DNA of 64,000 nucleotides from Parabacteroides distasonis (GTDB taxonomy: Bacteria > Bacteroidota > Bacteroidia > Bacteroidales > Tannerellaceae). The notes under the pieces are model-generated. The model was not told the origin of the DNA, searched no databases, and worked only from the letters and a program-made list of their open reading frames with translations. The stretch is taken from NCBI RefSeq assembly GCF_004793765.1, contig NZ_SRYM01000001.1, positions 62,001 through 126,000 of the forward strand, given 5' to 3'. A program made the translations under genes and the position numbers. Shown here piece by piece: positions 51,888 to 61,562 of the stretch. Position 1 is the stretch's first letter, and every line of letters begins with the position of its first letter.

Positions 51888-52787
51888 ATGGAAGTTACCA
51901 TATCGGTTATTGTACCGGTTTATAACTCAGAACTTTTTTTGGATAGATGTCTATCTTCTGTTTTATCTCAGACATTTGTGGATTTCGAGGTGTTACTTAT
52001 CAACGATGGCAGTACCGATAGCTCTGTTACTATTTGTGAACGATATGAGAAAGAGGATTCTAGAATACGTTTTTTTAATCGTTCTAATCATGGGGTAAGC
52101 GCTACTAGACAGTTTGGTATAGACCATTGTAGAGGAAAGTATTGCATACAGATCGACTCTGATGATTGGATAGATAAAGATTGCTTTGAAAAACTGATAA
52201 GTAAGGCGAAGTCTACTCAAGCGGATATAGTTTATATGGGATTAGTTAAAGAATTCGAGGATAGATCCGAGCCTGTAAGGATGTATAGAGCAAATGATAT
52301 AGAGGATTATTTGTCTGCTGTAATGTGTGGAAAATGTTGGGGGGCTATAGTTAATAAACTTGTTTTGACAGATCTGTTTAGAATTAATGAAATTGTTTTT
52401 CCTGAAAATGTTTGTATGTGGGAAGATTCTATATTTTTAATTAAATGCTTGATGTGTGCTAAAAGTATAATGTTTTGTGAAGGAATATATTATCATTATA
52501 CACAATACAATAGTAAATCTCTTTGTTCCACTATTTTTAGTTATGATGTACCTGCTCATATGATAGCAGCAGTCTCAGACTTGGATAGGTTTGTAGAGTC
52601 TATAGGGAAATCTAATAAATATAGAAATAAATTAGCGGTACTCAAACAGTTTGCAAAACAGAAATTGTTATTAGATCCTCATTTTAGGAATATAAGTGAA
52701 TGGTTTTTAATATTCCCTGAGTCAAATAAATACTTTGTTCCTTTTGTGTTTTGTGCATTGCAAAGGAAAATATTCTCTTATTATTAA
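51888..52787 (+). CDS. Glycosyltransferase family 2 protein
   Basis: The 299-residue protein has ISVIVPVYNSELFLDRCLSSV, LINDGSTDSSVTICERY, VSATRQFGIDHCRGKYCIQI and the metal site DSDDWID. It is a GT-A enzyme of the capsule repeat unit. It is AT-rich like its neighbour wzy and has a separate short frame overlapping its start in another phase, which is not credible. The donor and linkage are unknown. Confidence 0.93.
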   Translation: MEVTISVIVPVYNSELFLDRCLSSVLSQTFVDFEVLLINDGSTDSSVTICERYEKEDSRIRFFNRSNHGVSATRQFGIDHCRGKYCIQIDSDDWIDKDCFEKLISKAKSTQADIVYMGLVKEFEDRSEPVRMYRANDIEDYLSAVMCGKCWGAIVNKLVLTDLFRINEIVFPENVCMWEDSIFLIKCLMCAKSIMFCEGIYYHYTQYNSKSLCSTIFSYDVPAHMIAAVSDLDRFVESIGKSNKYRNKLAVLKQFAKQKLLLDPHFRNISEWFLIFPESNKYFVPFVFCALQRKIFSYY

Positions 52788-52811
52788 TAATAAATTACAT
52801 ATATACTTTTT

Positions 52812-53624
52812 ATGTTATTTTCCGTATTACTTTCTTTATATCATAAAGAGAGCCCACTATTTTTACGTCAAAGTCTGACCAGTATCTTCACGCAAACGCT
52901 ATTGCCTATAGAAGTTGTCTTGGTGGAAGATGGTCCTTTGACGGATGAGCTGTATGCGGTCATAAAAGAATTCACAAGCCAGCATCCTGAGTTAAAAGTG
53001 ATTTCTTTGCCCACCAACCAAGGTCTCGGCAAGGCTCTGAACGAGGGGTTGAAGCATTGTTCGTATGACCTTGTGGCCCGTATGGACACGGATGATATCG
53101 CTAAGCCGGATCGTTTTGAGAAGCAATTGGCGATATTTCGGGAACATCCGGAAATTGATGTAGTGGGGGCTTGGATCGATGAGTTTGAAGGAGAGGTATC
53201 GAATGTGCTTTCCGTGCGGAAAGTACCGGAATGGCATGAAGATATCTTGAGGTTTTCCAAAGGAAGATGCCCGGTGAATCATCCGGTAGTGATGTTTCGG
53301 AAGTCGGCCGTGCTAAAGGCTGAAGGATATAAGCATTTTCCTTTGTTCGAGGATTATTATCTGTGGGTACGGATGCTGATGAATGGTGCCCGGTTCTATA
53401 ATATACAAGAGAGCCTGCTCTTTTTCCGCTTTTCGCCGGATATGTTTCGGCGGCGGGGAGGATGGCGGTATGCTGTAACGGAAGTGAGGTTGCAGACGCT
53501 GTTTTACAAGATGGGTTTTATCGGCTTTTTCTCCTTGCTAAAGAATGTCTGTATTCGCTTAGTGACCCGTCTTCTCCCTAATGGCTTGCGTTCGTTGCTC
53601 TATAAGAGGCTCATCCGGGGGTAA
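52812..53624 (+). CDS. Glycosyltransferase family 2 protein (WcaA-like)
   Basis: The 270-residue protein opens with FSVLLSLYHKESPLFLRQSL and has VVLVEDGPLTDELYAV, NQGLGKALNEGLKHCSYDLV and MDTDDIAKPDRFEKQ, followed by GAWIDEFEGE and NHPVVMFRKSAVLKAEGY. This is the WcaA/amylovoran-type GT2 group. Base composition returns to that of the locus start. It is the last biosynthetic gene of the capsule operon in the window. Confidence 0.93.
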   Translation: MLFSVLLSLYHKESPLFLRQSLTSIFTQTLLPIEVVLVEDGPLTDELYAVIKEFTSQHPELKVISLPTNQGLGKALNEGLKHCSYDLVARMDTDDIAKPDRFEKQLAIFREHPEIDVVGAWIDEFEGEVSNVLSVRKVPEWHEDILRFSKGRCPVNHPVVMFRKSAVLKAEGYKHFPLFEDYYLWVRMLMNGARFYNIQESLLFFRFSPDMFRRRGGWRYAVTEVRLQTLFYKMGFIGFFSLLKNVCIRLVTRLLPNGLRSLLYKRLIRG

Positions 53625-53668
53625 ATAGCTTTTTGTCCTCATCCGCAGTATCGCTCACGGAAGGTGTC

Positions 53669-53857
53669 TCAAATATCAAATAACATTTTATCAATAGTCA
53701 TTTTTATGGCTGGCAGATTATTTTTCATCACATCAAACACTATAACAGCGTCTATATCGAAATAATGATGTGCTATAATGTCTCGCATTCCCATAACTCC
53801 TTCCATGTTCACGGACAATGTCGCTATCGCTATAAACCATTGGCAGTACTTGCTTGT
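53669..53857 (-). pseudogene. HepT-like toxin C-terminal remnant
   Basis: Minus-strand codons read GVMGMRDIIAHHYFDIDAV and MKNNLPAIKMTIDKMLFDI before a TGA at 53669. RDIIAHHYFDID holds the RxxxxHxY motif of HepT (DUF86) RNases, which pair with MntA-type nucleotidyltransferase antitoxins. Only about 60 codons are open, with a stop upstream and no MntA gene beside it, so it is a fragment of a lost toxin-antitoxin pair. Confidence 0.7.
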
Positions 53858-53892
53858 TTAATAGCCATTATTACGTTAATAAAATAGAGAAT

Positions 53893-54066
53893 ATGAGAAC
53901 AAATGATTCAAAAACATCCGTAGACTCTAAATTGGAGGAGATGGAGGAAAAGTATCCTGTAGAGCAAATCGCTGTTAAAAATGAGAAGAAAATAACGGCC
54001 AAGGATGTAAAGGAGGCTGTGAAAGAGATTAATCCCGATACGGACAGCTTGGGTAGCAGAGGATAA
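53893..54066 (+). CDS. Small charged protein at the end of the capsule locus
   Basis: From the ATG at 53893 the product is 57 residues: Lys/Glu-rich, helical in the middle (EEMEEKYPVEQIAVKNEKK, ITAKDVKEAVKEINPDTDS) and ends GSRG. There is no signal peptide. It lies 269 bases after the last capsule gene, between the HepT remnant and aspS. A 70-residue reading from a TTG at 53854 is less likely. Small proteins of this kind are seen in Bacteroidales, but I cannot name a family. Confidence 0.5.
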   Translation: MRTNDSKTSVDSKLEEMEEKYPVEQIAVKNEKKITAKDVKEAVKEINPDTDSLGSRG

Positions 54067-54114
54067 AACGTATTTTAATTTGCTTAAAAGAATAATTATT
54101 AAGATTTATAGTAT

Positions 54115-54122
54115 TATCTTTG
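54115..54122 (+). promoter_or_regulatory. Bacteroidetes -7 element for aspS
   Basis: TATCTTTG fits TAnnTTTG and lies 64 bases before the aspS ATG in an AT-rich region. This gives a leader of about 57 bases. Confidence 0.6.
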
Positions 54123-54186
54123 TGGTTGCGGTTTGTAATAAACCGAGGTATAAAGATTGGTAAATCTAGCAAATTAAATAATAAAG

Positions 54187-55944
54187 ATGTATAGAACAAG
54201 AACTTGTGGCGACTTGCGCCTTGCGGATGAAGGTCTGGTGGTTACACTGGCCGGTTGGGTGCAGAAAACCCGCAAAATGGGAGGAATGACATTTGTCGAT
54301 ATCCGCGACCGTTATGGTATTACTCAGTTGGTATTTAATCAGGAGGTTGATGCAGCTCTTTGCGAAAAGGCAAATAAGTTGGGCCGTGAATTCGTGATTC
54401 AGGTTACGGGTACGGTTCGTGAGCGTTCCAGCAAGAATGCGCATATCCCGACAGGTGATATTGAGTTGATCGTTTCTGAATTAAATGTCCTGAACACTGC
54501 GCTTACCCCTCCGTTCACGATCGAGGAGGAGACAGATGGCGGTGATGACTTGCGTATGAAATATCGTTATCTGGACTTGCGTCGTGCCCCAGTTCGTAAG
54601 AATCTGGAACTTCGTCATAGAATGGCGTTCGAGGTTCGCCGCTATTTGGATGAGCAAGGTTTCTTGGAGGTAGAGACTCCGGTTCTTGTAAATTCTACCC
54701 CGGAGGGTGCCCGTGACTTCGTGGTTCCTTCCCGTATGAACCCGGGACAGTTCTACGCTTTGCCTCAGTCTCCACAGACCTTGAAGCAATTGTTGATGGT
54801 TTCCGGTTTCGACCGTTATTTCCAGATCGTAAAATGTTTCCGTGACGAGGATTTGCGTGCGGATCGCCAGCCGGAGTTCACGCAGATCGACTGTGAGATG
54901 AGCTTCGTGGAGCAAGAGGATGTCTTGAATATGTTCGAGGGCATGGCGAAACATTTGTTTAAGGTAATCCGTGGTGTCGAGTTCAAGGAGTCGTTTATGC
55001 GTATGACTTGGCAAGATGCTATGAAACAATATGGTAGCGATAAACCGGATTTGCGTTTCGGCATGAAGTTCGTCGAGTTGATGGACATCATGAAAGGCCA
55101 TGGTTTCTCCGTATTCGATAACGCCGCTTACATAGGGGGTATCTGTGCGGAAGGTGCTGCAAGCTATACCCGTAAACAACTGGATGCGCTGACTGAATTC
55201 GTGAAACGTCCGCAGGTAGGTGCTAAAGGTTTGGTTTACGCCCGTGTGGAAGCGGATGGTAACGTGAAATCAAGCGTAGATAAATTCTATAGCCAAGAGG
55301 TTCTTCAAGAAATGAAGAATGCGTTCGGTGCTAAACCGGGTGATTTGATTTTAATCCTTTCTGGCGACGATGCGATGAAGACTCGTAAGCAACTTTGCGA
55401 GTTGCGTTTAGAGATGGGTAATCAATTAGGTCTTCGTGACAAGGATAAGTTCGTTTGCTTGTGGGTAATCGACTTCCCGCTGTTCGAATGGAACGAGGAC
55501 GATCAACGTTTCTACGCTATGCACCATCCGTTTACCTCTCCGAATCCGGATGATATACCGTTGTTGGATACGGATCCGGGTGCTGTTCGTGCGAATGCGT
55601 ATGATATGGTTATCAATGGTGTTGAAGTGGGTGGTGGTTCTATCCGTATCCACGACAGCCAATTGCAGGATAAGATGTTCAAGCTGTTAGGATTCACTGA
55701 AGAAAGAGCGCAAGAGCAATTCGGTTTCTTGATGAATGCGTTTAAGTATGGAGCGCCTCCTCATGGAGGTTTGGCTTATGGCTTGGATCGTTTCGTGTCT
55801 TTGTTCGCCGGTTTGGATTCTATCCGCGACTGTATCGCTTTCCCGAAGAACAATTCCGGACGAGATGTTATGCTTGATGCTCCGGGCGTTTTGGATCCGG
55901 CCCAGTTGGATGAACTGAATTTGATCGTTGATATCAAGAAATAA
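54187..55944 (+). CDS. aspS: Aspartyl-tRNA synthetase
   Basis: The 585-residue protein is a full bacterial-type AspRS: N-terminal OB fold with [25 protein letters not shown], class II motif 2 [18 protein letters not shown], the bacterial insertion domain (GAT-like region, about 285-415), and motif 3 [15 protein letters not shown]. It charges tRNA-Asp, for which one gene lies 22 kb upstream at 32009. It is the start of a run of housekeeping genes. Confidence 0.98.
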   Translation: MYRTRTCGDLRLADEGLVVTLAGWVQKTRKMGGMTFVDIRDRYGITQLVFNQEVDAALCEKANKLGREFVIQVTGTVRERSSKNAHIPTGDIELIVSELNVLNTALTPPFTIEEETDGGDDLRMKYRYLDLRRAPVRKNLELRHRMAFEVRRYLDEQGFLEVETPVLVNSTPEGARDFVVPSRMNPGQFYALPQSPQTLKQLLMVSGFDRYFQIVKCFRDEDLRADRQPEFTQIDCEMSFVEQEDVLNMFEGMAKHLFKVIRGVEFKESFMRMTWQDAMKQYGSDKPDLRFGMKFVELMDIMKGHGFSVFDNAAYIGGICAEGAASYTRKQLDALTEFVKRPQVGAKGLVYARVEADGNVKSSVDKFYSQEVLQEMKNAFGAKPGDLILILSGDDAMKTRKQLCELRLEMGNQLGLRDKDKFVCLWVIDFPLFEWNEDDQRFYAMHHPFTSPNPDDIPLLDTDPGAVRANAYDMVINGVEVGGGSIRIHDSQLQDKMFKLLGFTEERAQEQFGFLMNAFKYGAPPHGGLAYGLDRFVSLFAGLDSIRDCIAFPKNNSGRDVMLDAPGVLDPAQLDELNLIVDIKK

Positions 55945-55956
55945 TCCAATCTGAAA

Positions 55957-56023
55957 TTCCATTCGAATGGGAATCTTATTCCATCCGAATGGAATTTTCT
56001 TTTCTTTCTAAAGGAATTTTCTT
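55957..56023. repeat. Three degenerate 22-23-nt units forming the aspS terminator
   Basis: Units at 55957-55978, 55979-56001 and 56002-56023 begin TTCC or TTCT, contain a C(G/A)AATGG or AAAGG core and end in T-rich sequence. ATTCCATTCG (55956) pairs with CGAATGGAAT (55986-55995), followed by TTTTCTTTTCTTTCT, so the first two units act as an intrinsic terminator. The period equals that of other arrays in the window. Confidence 0.7.
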
Positions 56024-56055
56024 TTCTCCCGAACATAAATCAAAGGATATTTAGC

Positions 56056-57153
56056 ATGGTAAAGGTTAAAGATATATTGAGAGAAATTGAGCATTATGCC
56101 CCGCTTCCGCTTCAAGAAGGTTTTGATAATGCGGGTGTGCAAGTTGGCGACGTGAATCAGTATGCGACGGGGGTGTTGCTATGCCTAGATGTTACCGAGG
56201 AGGTGCTCGATGAAGCGATCGAGATGGGATGCAACCTGATCATCTCCCATCATCCTTTGGCCTTTAAGTCGTTTAAGTCGTTGACGGGTTCCAATTATAT
56301 TGAGCGTTGCATGATGAAGGCATGTAAGTATGACTTGGTGATTTATGCCGCCCATACCAATTTGGACAATGCTGTAGGAGGCGTGAACTACCGTTTGGCG
56401 GAGTTGATAGGCTTGCAAAATGTACGGATCTTGAGTCCTCAGAAGGGCGCTTTGTTAAAGCTGGTGACATTTGTCCCGGAGATTTATGCCGAGGTCATGC
56501 GGAATACTTTGTTCAATGCCGGTGCGGGAAGTATCGGGAACTATGACGCTTGTAGTTATAATTTACACGGCGAGGGAACATTCCGTGCCAATATGGGATG
56601 CAATCCGTTTTGTGGTGAGATCGGCGAGTTGCATGTAGAGAAAGAGGTGCGTATCGAGATGATCCTTCCGGCATTCAAGAAGACGGCGGTGACCCGTGCC
56701 TTGTTATCCGTTCATCCGTATGAGGAGCCGGCTTTTGATTTCTATCCGTTGTCGAACACCTGGGAACAGGCAGGTTCCGGTGTAGTGGGAGAGTTGCTTG
56801 CCGAGGAGGATGAGTTGAGTTTCTTGTTGCGAATCAAGACCCTGTTTGACGTTGGTTGCGTGAAGCATTCTCCATTTACGGGTAAGCCTATCCGAGAGGT
56901 TGCTATTTGCGGAGGCAGCGGCGCTTCCTTGATCAAGGACGCTATTGCGTATGGAGCCGATGTCATTATAACGGGGGAGGCGAAGTACAACGATTTTTAT
57001 GATGTGGAGGATCAGATTTTACTGGCGGTTATCGGTCATTATGAATCGGAAATCTGTACAAAAGACATATTTTATAACATAATATCGAAAAAATTCCCTA
57101 CCTTTGCAGTACATTTTTCGAATGTTAATTCAAACCCAGTAAAATATTTATAG
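56056..57153 (+). CDS. Nif3-like dinuclear metal centre hexameric protein
   Basis: The 365-residue protein has the Nif3 metal-binding segments NLIISHHPLAFKSFKSLTG and YAAHTNLDNAVGGVNYRL in its first half, a PII-like insert of about 120 residues in the middle, and ITGEAKYNDFYD plus VIGHYESE at the end for the other metal ligands. Such proteins form hexamers with a pair of metal ions per subunit; a GTP cyclohydrolase-like or hydrolase role has been suggested, but the physiological function is unclear. It is followed by the zinc-ribbon gene with one base between them. Confidence 0.94.
   Translation: MVKVKDILREIEHYAPLPLQEGFDNAGVQVGDVNQYATGVLLCLDVTEEVLDEAIEMGCNLIISHHPLAFKSFKSLTGSNYIERCMMKACKYDLVIYAAHTNLDNAVGGVNYRLAELIGLQNVRILSPQKGALLKLVTFVPEIYAEVMRNTLFNAGAGSIGNYDACSYNLHGEGTFRANMGCNPFCGEIGELHVEKEVRIEMILPAFKKTAVTRALLSVHPYEEPAFDFYPLSNTWEQAGSGVVGELLAEEDELSFLLRIKTLFDVGCVKHSPFTGKPIREVAICGGSGASLIKDAIAYGADVIITGEAKYNDFYDVEDQILLAVIGHYESEICTKDIFYNIISKKFPTFAVHFSNVNSNPVKYL
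57099..57106 (+). promoter_or_regulatory. Internal -7 element before the zinc-ribbon gene
   Basis: TACCTTTG fits TAnnTTTG and lies 49 bases before the next ATG, inside the 3' end of the Nif3 gene. It could give the zinc-ribbon gene an extra start. Confidence 0.45.
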
Positions 57154-57154
57154 A

Positions 57155-57919
57155 ATGGCTACAGATAAACAATCAGCTGAAAAGGAATATACGGTTGAAG
57201 AAAAGCTTTCTACGCTGTATCAACTTCAGACGATGATGACTGAAATTGATAAGATCAAGACCCTTCGTGGTGAGCTTCCTCTGGAGGTTCAAGACTTGGA
57301 GGACGAGATCGTAGGACTGGAAACACGTCTCCAGAACTATCAAGCGGAGATCAAGGAGTTTGAGGCTTCTGTTGTTGAGCAAAAGCATAAGATCACAGAA
57401 TCTGCCACATTGATAGATCGCTATAAGGCACAATTGGATAATGTGCGTAATAACCGGGAGTTTGATAACCTGTCTAAGGAGATCGAGTTCCAAGGTTTGG
57501 AAATTGAGTTCTCAGAGAAAAAAATCCGTGAATTCGGAGAGGCGGTAGACTCCAAGAAAAAAGATATCGCAGAATTGACTGAGAAGTTAGAAGGCCGTAA
57601 AGCTGACTTGGTTCAGAAAAAGAGTGAGTTGGAACAGATTATTTCCGAGACAAAGCAGGATGAGGAGAAACTTCGTGAGAAAGCGAAGAAATTGGAGGCC
57701 ACTATCGAACCTCGTTTGTTGACCGCTTTCAAGCGTATCCGTAAAGGTGCTCGTAACGGTTTGGCTGTTGTTTATGTGCAACGTGGCGCTTGTGGTGGTT
57801 GCTTTAATAAGATCCCGCCTCAGAAGCAATTGGATATCAAGTTGCGTAAAAAAATTATTGTTTGCGAATACTGTGGTCGTATTATGATCGACCCGGAATT
57901 AGCAGGTGTAGAAGATTAA
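57155..57919 (+). CDS. C4-type zinc-ribbon coiled-coil protein
   Basis: The 254-residue protein has a long coiled coil (about 20-190, with regular Leu/Glu/Lys heptads such as LPLEVQDLEDEIVGLETRLQN) and ends in a zinc ribbon: CGGCFNKIPPQKQL and CEYCGRIM supply the four cysteines. This is the CT398/HP0958-like family, usually paired with Nif3-like genes in Bacteroidetes. The zinc ribbon may bind nucleic acid; the related H. pylori protein binds flagellar mRNA and sigma-54, but these roles do not apply here. Its start lies one base after the Nif3 stop. Confidence 0.93.
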   Translation: MATDKQSAEKEYTVEEKLSTLYQLQTMMTEIDKIKTLRGELPLEVQDLEDEIVGLETRLQNYQAEIKEFEASVVEQKHKITESATLIDRYKAQLDNVRNNREFDNLSKEIEFQGLEIEFSEKKIREFGEAVDSKKKDIAELTEKLEGRKADLVQKKSELEQIISETKQDEEKLREKAKKLEATIEPRLLTAFKRIRKGARNGLAVVYVQRGACGGCFNKIPPQKQLDIKLRKKIIVCEYCGRIMIDPELAGVED

Positions 57920-57937
57920 TTCAAAAGATCTGTAAGT

Positions 57938-57979
57938 AATGGCTCTAGCTAAAACCGGCTAGGGCCATTATTATTTTTA
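57938..57979 (+). terminator. Intrinsic terminator after the zinc-ribbon gene
   Basis: AATGGC-CTAGC pairs with GCTAG-GCCATT around a short loop, followed by ATTATTTTTAAT. This is a good stem and T-run 19 bases after the stop. Confidence 0.85.
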
Positions 57980-57992
57980 ATACAAAGGCATT

Positions 57993-59309
57993 ATGATACA
58001 TACGATACGTTTATATATAGAGAAGTACCGGCTGTTATCCGAAGATGGTCCGGTTTTGGTCGGATTGAGCGGTGGGGCCGATTCAGTGGCTTTGTTGGGT
58101 GTATTGGTGCGTTTGGGATATTCGTGTATAGCACTTCATTGTAACTTTCATTTACGCGGGGAGGAGTCGGATCGGGACGAGGCATTCGCCTGCGAGTTTG
58201 CGGGGGCTTTGGAAGTACCCTTTCATAAGGTAGATTTCGATACGATCTCTTATGCGGGAGAGAAACATCTCTCGATAGAGATGGCTGCCCGTGAATTGCG
58301 CTATGCTTGGTTTGAGGAGATGCGGGAGCGGTTGGGAGGGCAGGCGATTGCCGTTGCCCATCATCGGGACGATAGCGTGGAGACAGTCTTGATGAATTTG
58401 GTACGGGGTACGGGAGTTCGGGGGATGAGCGGGATTCGTCCGAGGAATGGTTTCATCGTCCGTCCTTTGCTATGCGTAAGCCGTGAGGATATCTTGGCTT
58501 GGCTAGCGGATCAAGACTACGCCTATATAACGGATAGTACGAATTTATCGGATGCTTATACCCGTAATTTCATCCGTTTAAATGTGTTGCCGCTTTTGGA
58601 GGAAATAAATCCATCGGTTCGGAATACCATCGCACGTTCTGCTGAGCATATTTCTGCTGCCGAGACTATATATATATATGTATTGGAGCAAGCCCGGAAA
58701 AAGGTTATCGTATCGCATGATCGTCTTTCTATTGAGGCGTTGATGTGGTTTCCGGCTCCGGAGACGATTTTATATGAGCTATTAAAAGAATATGGTTTTA
58801 CCCGTCTGGTCTCGGACGATGTTTTCGCTGCCTTGACTAAGGAGCCTGGTAAGCTGTTTTACTCTTCCACGCATCGTTTGCTGAAGGATCGTGATTATTT
58901 ATGGATTACTCCTTTAGAGAAAAAGGAAGAGCGAACTTTTGTTTTAGATCCGGAAAAGGGTATTAATCACGAACCTGTTGAACTATCTTTCCGTAAACTT
59001 GTTATAACTATAGATTTCCCTATCGAAAAGAATAAGCGAATCGCTTATTTGGATTATGATAAACTCGATTTCCCTTTAACATTGCGGACTTGGAAAGAAG
59101 GCGATTGGTTTATTCCCTTCGGAATGAAAGGACGTAAGAAGTTGAGTGACTATTTTTCCGATCATAAATTTAGCCGGATTGAGAAGGAGCGCACATGGCT
59201 TCTTTGTAGTGGCGACGCTATAGTTTGGGTGGTAGGAGAAAGGATTGATAATCGTTTTCGTATAGGCGAATCAACAAAACGTGTGCTAATTGTGAATTTT
59301 TTTGGCTAA
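57993..59309 (+). CDS. tilS: tRNA(Ile)-lysidine synthase
   Basis: The 438-residue protein has the PP-loop ATPase motif GLSGGADSVALLG (about 25-37) and AVAHHRDDSVETVLMNLVRGTG, followed by the TilS C-terminal domain (LRTWKEGDWFIPFGMKGRKKLSDYF, about 370-394). It changes C34 of the tRNA-Ile(CAU) anticodon to lysidine so it reads AUA. It stands downstream of a terminator and so has its own promoter, not clearly visible. Length is typical of the long TilS form. Confidence 0.96.
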   Translation: MIHTIRLYIEKYRLLSEDGPVLVGLSGGADSVALLGVLVRLGYSCIALHCNFHLRGEESDRDEAFACEFAGALEVPFHKVDFDTISYAGEKHLSIEMAARELRYAWFEEMRERLGGQAIAVAHHRDDSVETVLMNLVRGTGVRGMSGIRPRNGFIVRPLLCVSREDILAWLADQDYAYITDSTNLSDAYTRNFIRLNVLPLLEEINPSVRNTIARSAEHISAAETIYIYVLEQARKKVIVSHDRLSIEALMWFPAPETILYELLKEYGFTRLVSDDVFAALTKEPGKLFYSSTHRLLKDRDYLWITPLEKKEERTFVLDPEKGINHEPVELSFRKLVITIDFPIEKNKRIAYLDYDKLDFPLTLRTWKEGDWFIPFGMKGRKKLSDYFSDHKFSRIEKERTWLLCSGDAIVWVVGERIDNRFRIGESTKRVLIVNFFG

Positions 59310-59335
59310 ATCCTCGTTTATTGTAAAATTATTCT

Positions 59336-59343
59336 TACATTTG
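59336..59343 (+). promoter_or_regulatory. Bacteroidetes -7 element and long leader of rho
   Basis: TACATTTG fits TAnnTTTG. It would give a leader of about 160 bases before the rho ATG at 59511, an unusual length here. Rho is often autoregulated by attenuation in its leader. Confidence 0.55.
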
Positions 59344-59510
59344 CGAAGATTTACTCCGCAGATATGTTACTAATGGTTCAAATTAGCTGAACAATCCGGT
59401 TATTACATGAAAATTTTAATTTAATAAAGATACAATGATACCATTGGGCATACATCGTGTTTGTATATGTGATCCGTATGTATGTGCCATTTATATTATT
59501 ACTTCGCAAT

Positions 59511-61487
59511 ATGCAGAAATATAACATTCTAGAACTAAATGAAAAACTTCTTCCCGAACTTCAAAGTATTGCGGAAGAGTTGGGAATAAAAAAAGTTAGC
59601 AGCTTAAAGAAAGAAGAGTTGGTTTATCGGATTCTTGATGAGCAGGCGATCTCCTATGCCGGCATTCAGGCTGAAAAGATGAAAGAGAAAGAGGCTAAGA
59701 AGCCTGCTGAGGGTCGTAAGAGAGGCCGTCCGGCTAAAGCTGCTTCTCCTAAAGTAGCGAAGGCTGAGACTGCTGAAGCTACAGAGAGTACCCAACAGGC
59801 TCAGGAAAAGTCAGTGGCTGCTCCGGCTGATAAGAAAGAGCAAAAAGAGCAACCTGAACGTAAGAAAAGAGTCCGTATCGAGAAAAGGGAAAAGGTAGCC
59901 GGTGCTATTGCTCCTTCCGAGGATAACAAGGAAGTGGTGGTTTCAAAAGAGCCGCAAACGATCTCTACGGTAATGGAAATCCCGATCGTGGAAACTCCGG
60001 CGGTAATAGAAAACCCGGTGGAGAAACCGTTGTTGCCCCCTGTTGTGGCAGAATTTAAAACGGAAGAAGAAACCGCTTTGCCGGAAAATACGACTTCGGT
60101 AGAGGTAGCGGGAGAAACAACTTCACCACAAGCGACGGAAGAAGAGCCTAAGCGCATTGTATTCCGCCATCCGGACGCTAAATCCGTATTGGATCAGATT
60201 TTTCCGTTCTCCGCTCCGAAACCCGAGGCAAACAAGCCTCAACCTGAGGCCGCTCCCCAGCAGAATAATCCTCGACAGAACAATCGACAGAATAATCATA
60301 ATAACAACCGTAATAACGCTAATAACAACCAGCAAGCTCAAGAGAAAATGTATGAGTTTGATGGTATCCTTACAGGAACCGGCGTGTTGGAGATGATGCA
60401 AGATGGTTACGGTTTCCTTCGTTCTTCCGATTATAACTATTTGACTTCACCGGATGATATTTATGTCTCTCAATCTCAGATCAAGTTATTTGGACTGAAA
60501 ACGGGTGACGTGGTAGAAGGTTCGATCCGTCCGCCGAAGGAAGGTGAGAAGTATTTCCCGTTGGTAAAAGTGGATAAGATCAATGGTCGTACGCCGGAAG
60601 AGGTTCGCGACCGTGTTCCTTTCGATCATTTGACCCCGTTATTCCCGGATGAGAAATTTATGCTTACGGCACGTAAATCACCGAAAGTATACGATAATAT
60701 CGCTGTACGCGTGGTTGATTTATTCTCCCCGATCGGAAAAGGGCAACGTGGTTTGATCGTCGCTCAACCGAAAACCGGTAAGACGATGTTATTGAAAGAT
60801 ATTGCGAACGCTATCGCTTACAACCATCCCGAGGTTTATATGATTATATTATTGATCGACGAACGTCCGGAGGAGGTTACAGATATGGCTCGTAGCGTGG
60901 ATGCGGAAGTGATCGCTTCTACATTCGACGAACCGGCTGAACGCCACGTGAAAATCGCTGAGATCGTATTGAACAAGGCGAAGCGAATGGTAGAATGTGG
61001 TCATGATGTCGTGATTCTTTTGGACTCGATCACTCGTTTGGCTCGTGCTTATAATACGGTACAACCGGCTTCAGGAAAGGTACTTTCCGGTGGTGTTGAC
61101 GCAAATGCGTTGCAGAAGCCGAAACGTTTCTTTGGTGCCGCCCGTAATATTGAGAACGGCGGTAGCCTTACGATTCTAGCCACTGCTCTTACGGAGACTG
61201 GCTCTAAGATGGACGACGTGATCTTCGAGGAATTTAAGGGTACGGGTAACATGGAGTTGCAATTGGATCGTAAATTATCCAATAAACGTATCTATCCAGC
61301 TGTGGATATCACGGCTTCCAGTACTCGCCGTGATGATTTATTGCAGGATGAGAGTACTTTAAACCGTATGTGGATTTTACGCAAATATTTATCAGACATG
61401 AACTCTATGGAGGCTATGGAATTTGTTAAGCAACGGATGGAACAAACCGTTGATAATATGGAATTCTTGGCATCCATGAACGGTTGA
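59511..61487 (+). CDS. rho: Transcription termination factor Rho with long disordered insert
   Basis: The start is placed at the ATG at 59511 ([20 protein letters not shown]), giving 658 residues; an upstream GTG frame has no Rho similarity. It has the Rho N-terminal helical domain (1-45), then about 250 residues of Lys/Glu/Ala/Pro-rich and Asn/Gln-rich sequence ([19 protein letters not shown] near 262), then the RNA-binding and ATPase parts: [20 protein letters not shown], Walker [13 protein letters not shown], and [14 protein letters not shown]. coli Rho has 419 residues; the insert is typical of Bacteroidetes, and in B. thetaiotaomicron it has been reported to drive phase separation important for gut fitness. 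Confidence 0.98.
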   Translation: MQKYNILELNEKLLPELQSIAEELGIKKVSSLKKEELVYRILDEQAISYAGIQAEKMKEKEAKKPAEGRKRGRPAKAASPKVAKAETAEATESTQQAQEKSVAAPADKKEQKEQPERKKRVRIEKREKVAGAIAPSEDNKEVVVSKEPQTISTVMEIPIVETPAVIENPVEKPLLPPVVAEFKTEEETALPENTTSVEVAGETTSPQATEEEPKRIVFRHPDAKSVLDQIFPFSAPKPEANKPQPEAAPQQNNPRQNNRQNNHNNNRNNANNNQQAQEKMYEFDGILTGTGVLEMMQDGYGFLRSSDYNYLTSPDDIYVSQSQIKLFGLKTGDVVEGSIRPPKEGEKYFPLVKVDKINGRTPEEVRDRVPFDHLTPLFPDEKFMLTARKSPKVYDNIAVRVVDLFSPIGKGQRGLIVAQPKTGKTMLLKDIANAIAYNHPEVYMIILLIDERPEEVTDMARSVDAEVIASTFDEPAERHVKIAEIVLNKAKRMVECGHDVVILLDSITRLARAYNTVQPASGKVLSGGVDANALQKPKRFFGAARNIENGGSLTILATALTETGSKMDDVIFEEFKGTGNMELQLDRKLSNKRIYPAVDITASSTRRDDLLQDESTLNRMWILRKYLSDMNSMEAMEFVKQRMEQTVDNMEFLASMNG

Positions 61488-61499
61488 TAATATCCTATA

Positions 61500-61561
61500 A
61501 AAAACACTATACTTTTGTGTTCAAGACAATATTGTTTTAATTCCAAAAGTATAGTGTTTTT
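61500..61561. terminator. Bidirectional terminator between rho and the DEAD-box gene
   Basis: AAAAACACTATACTTTTG and its exact reverse complement CAAAAGTATAGTGTTTTT bound a 26-base loop. It has A/T tracts on both sides, so it can end transcription of both convergent genes. Confidence 0.9.
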
Positions 61562-61562
61562 A

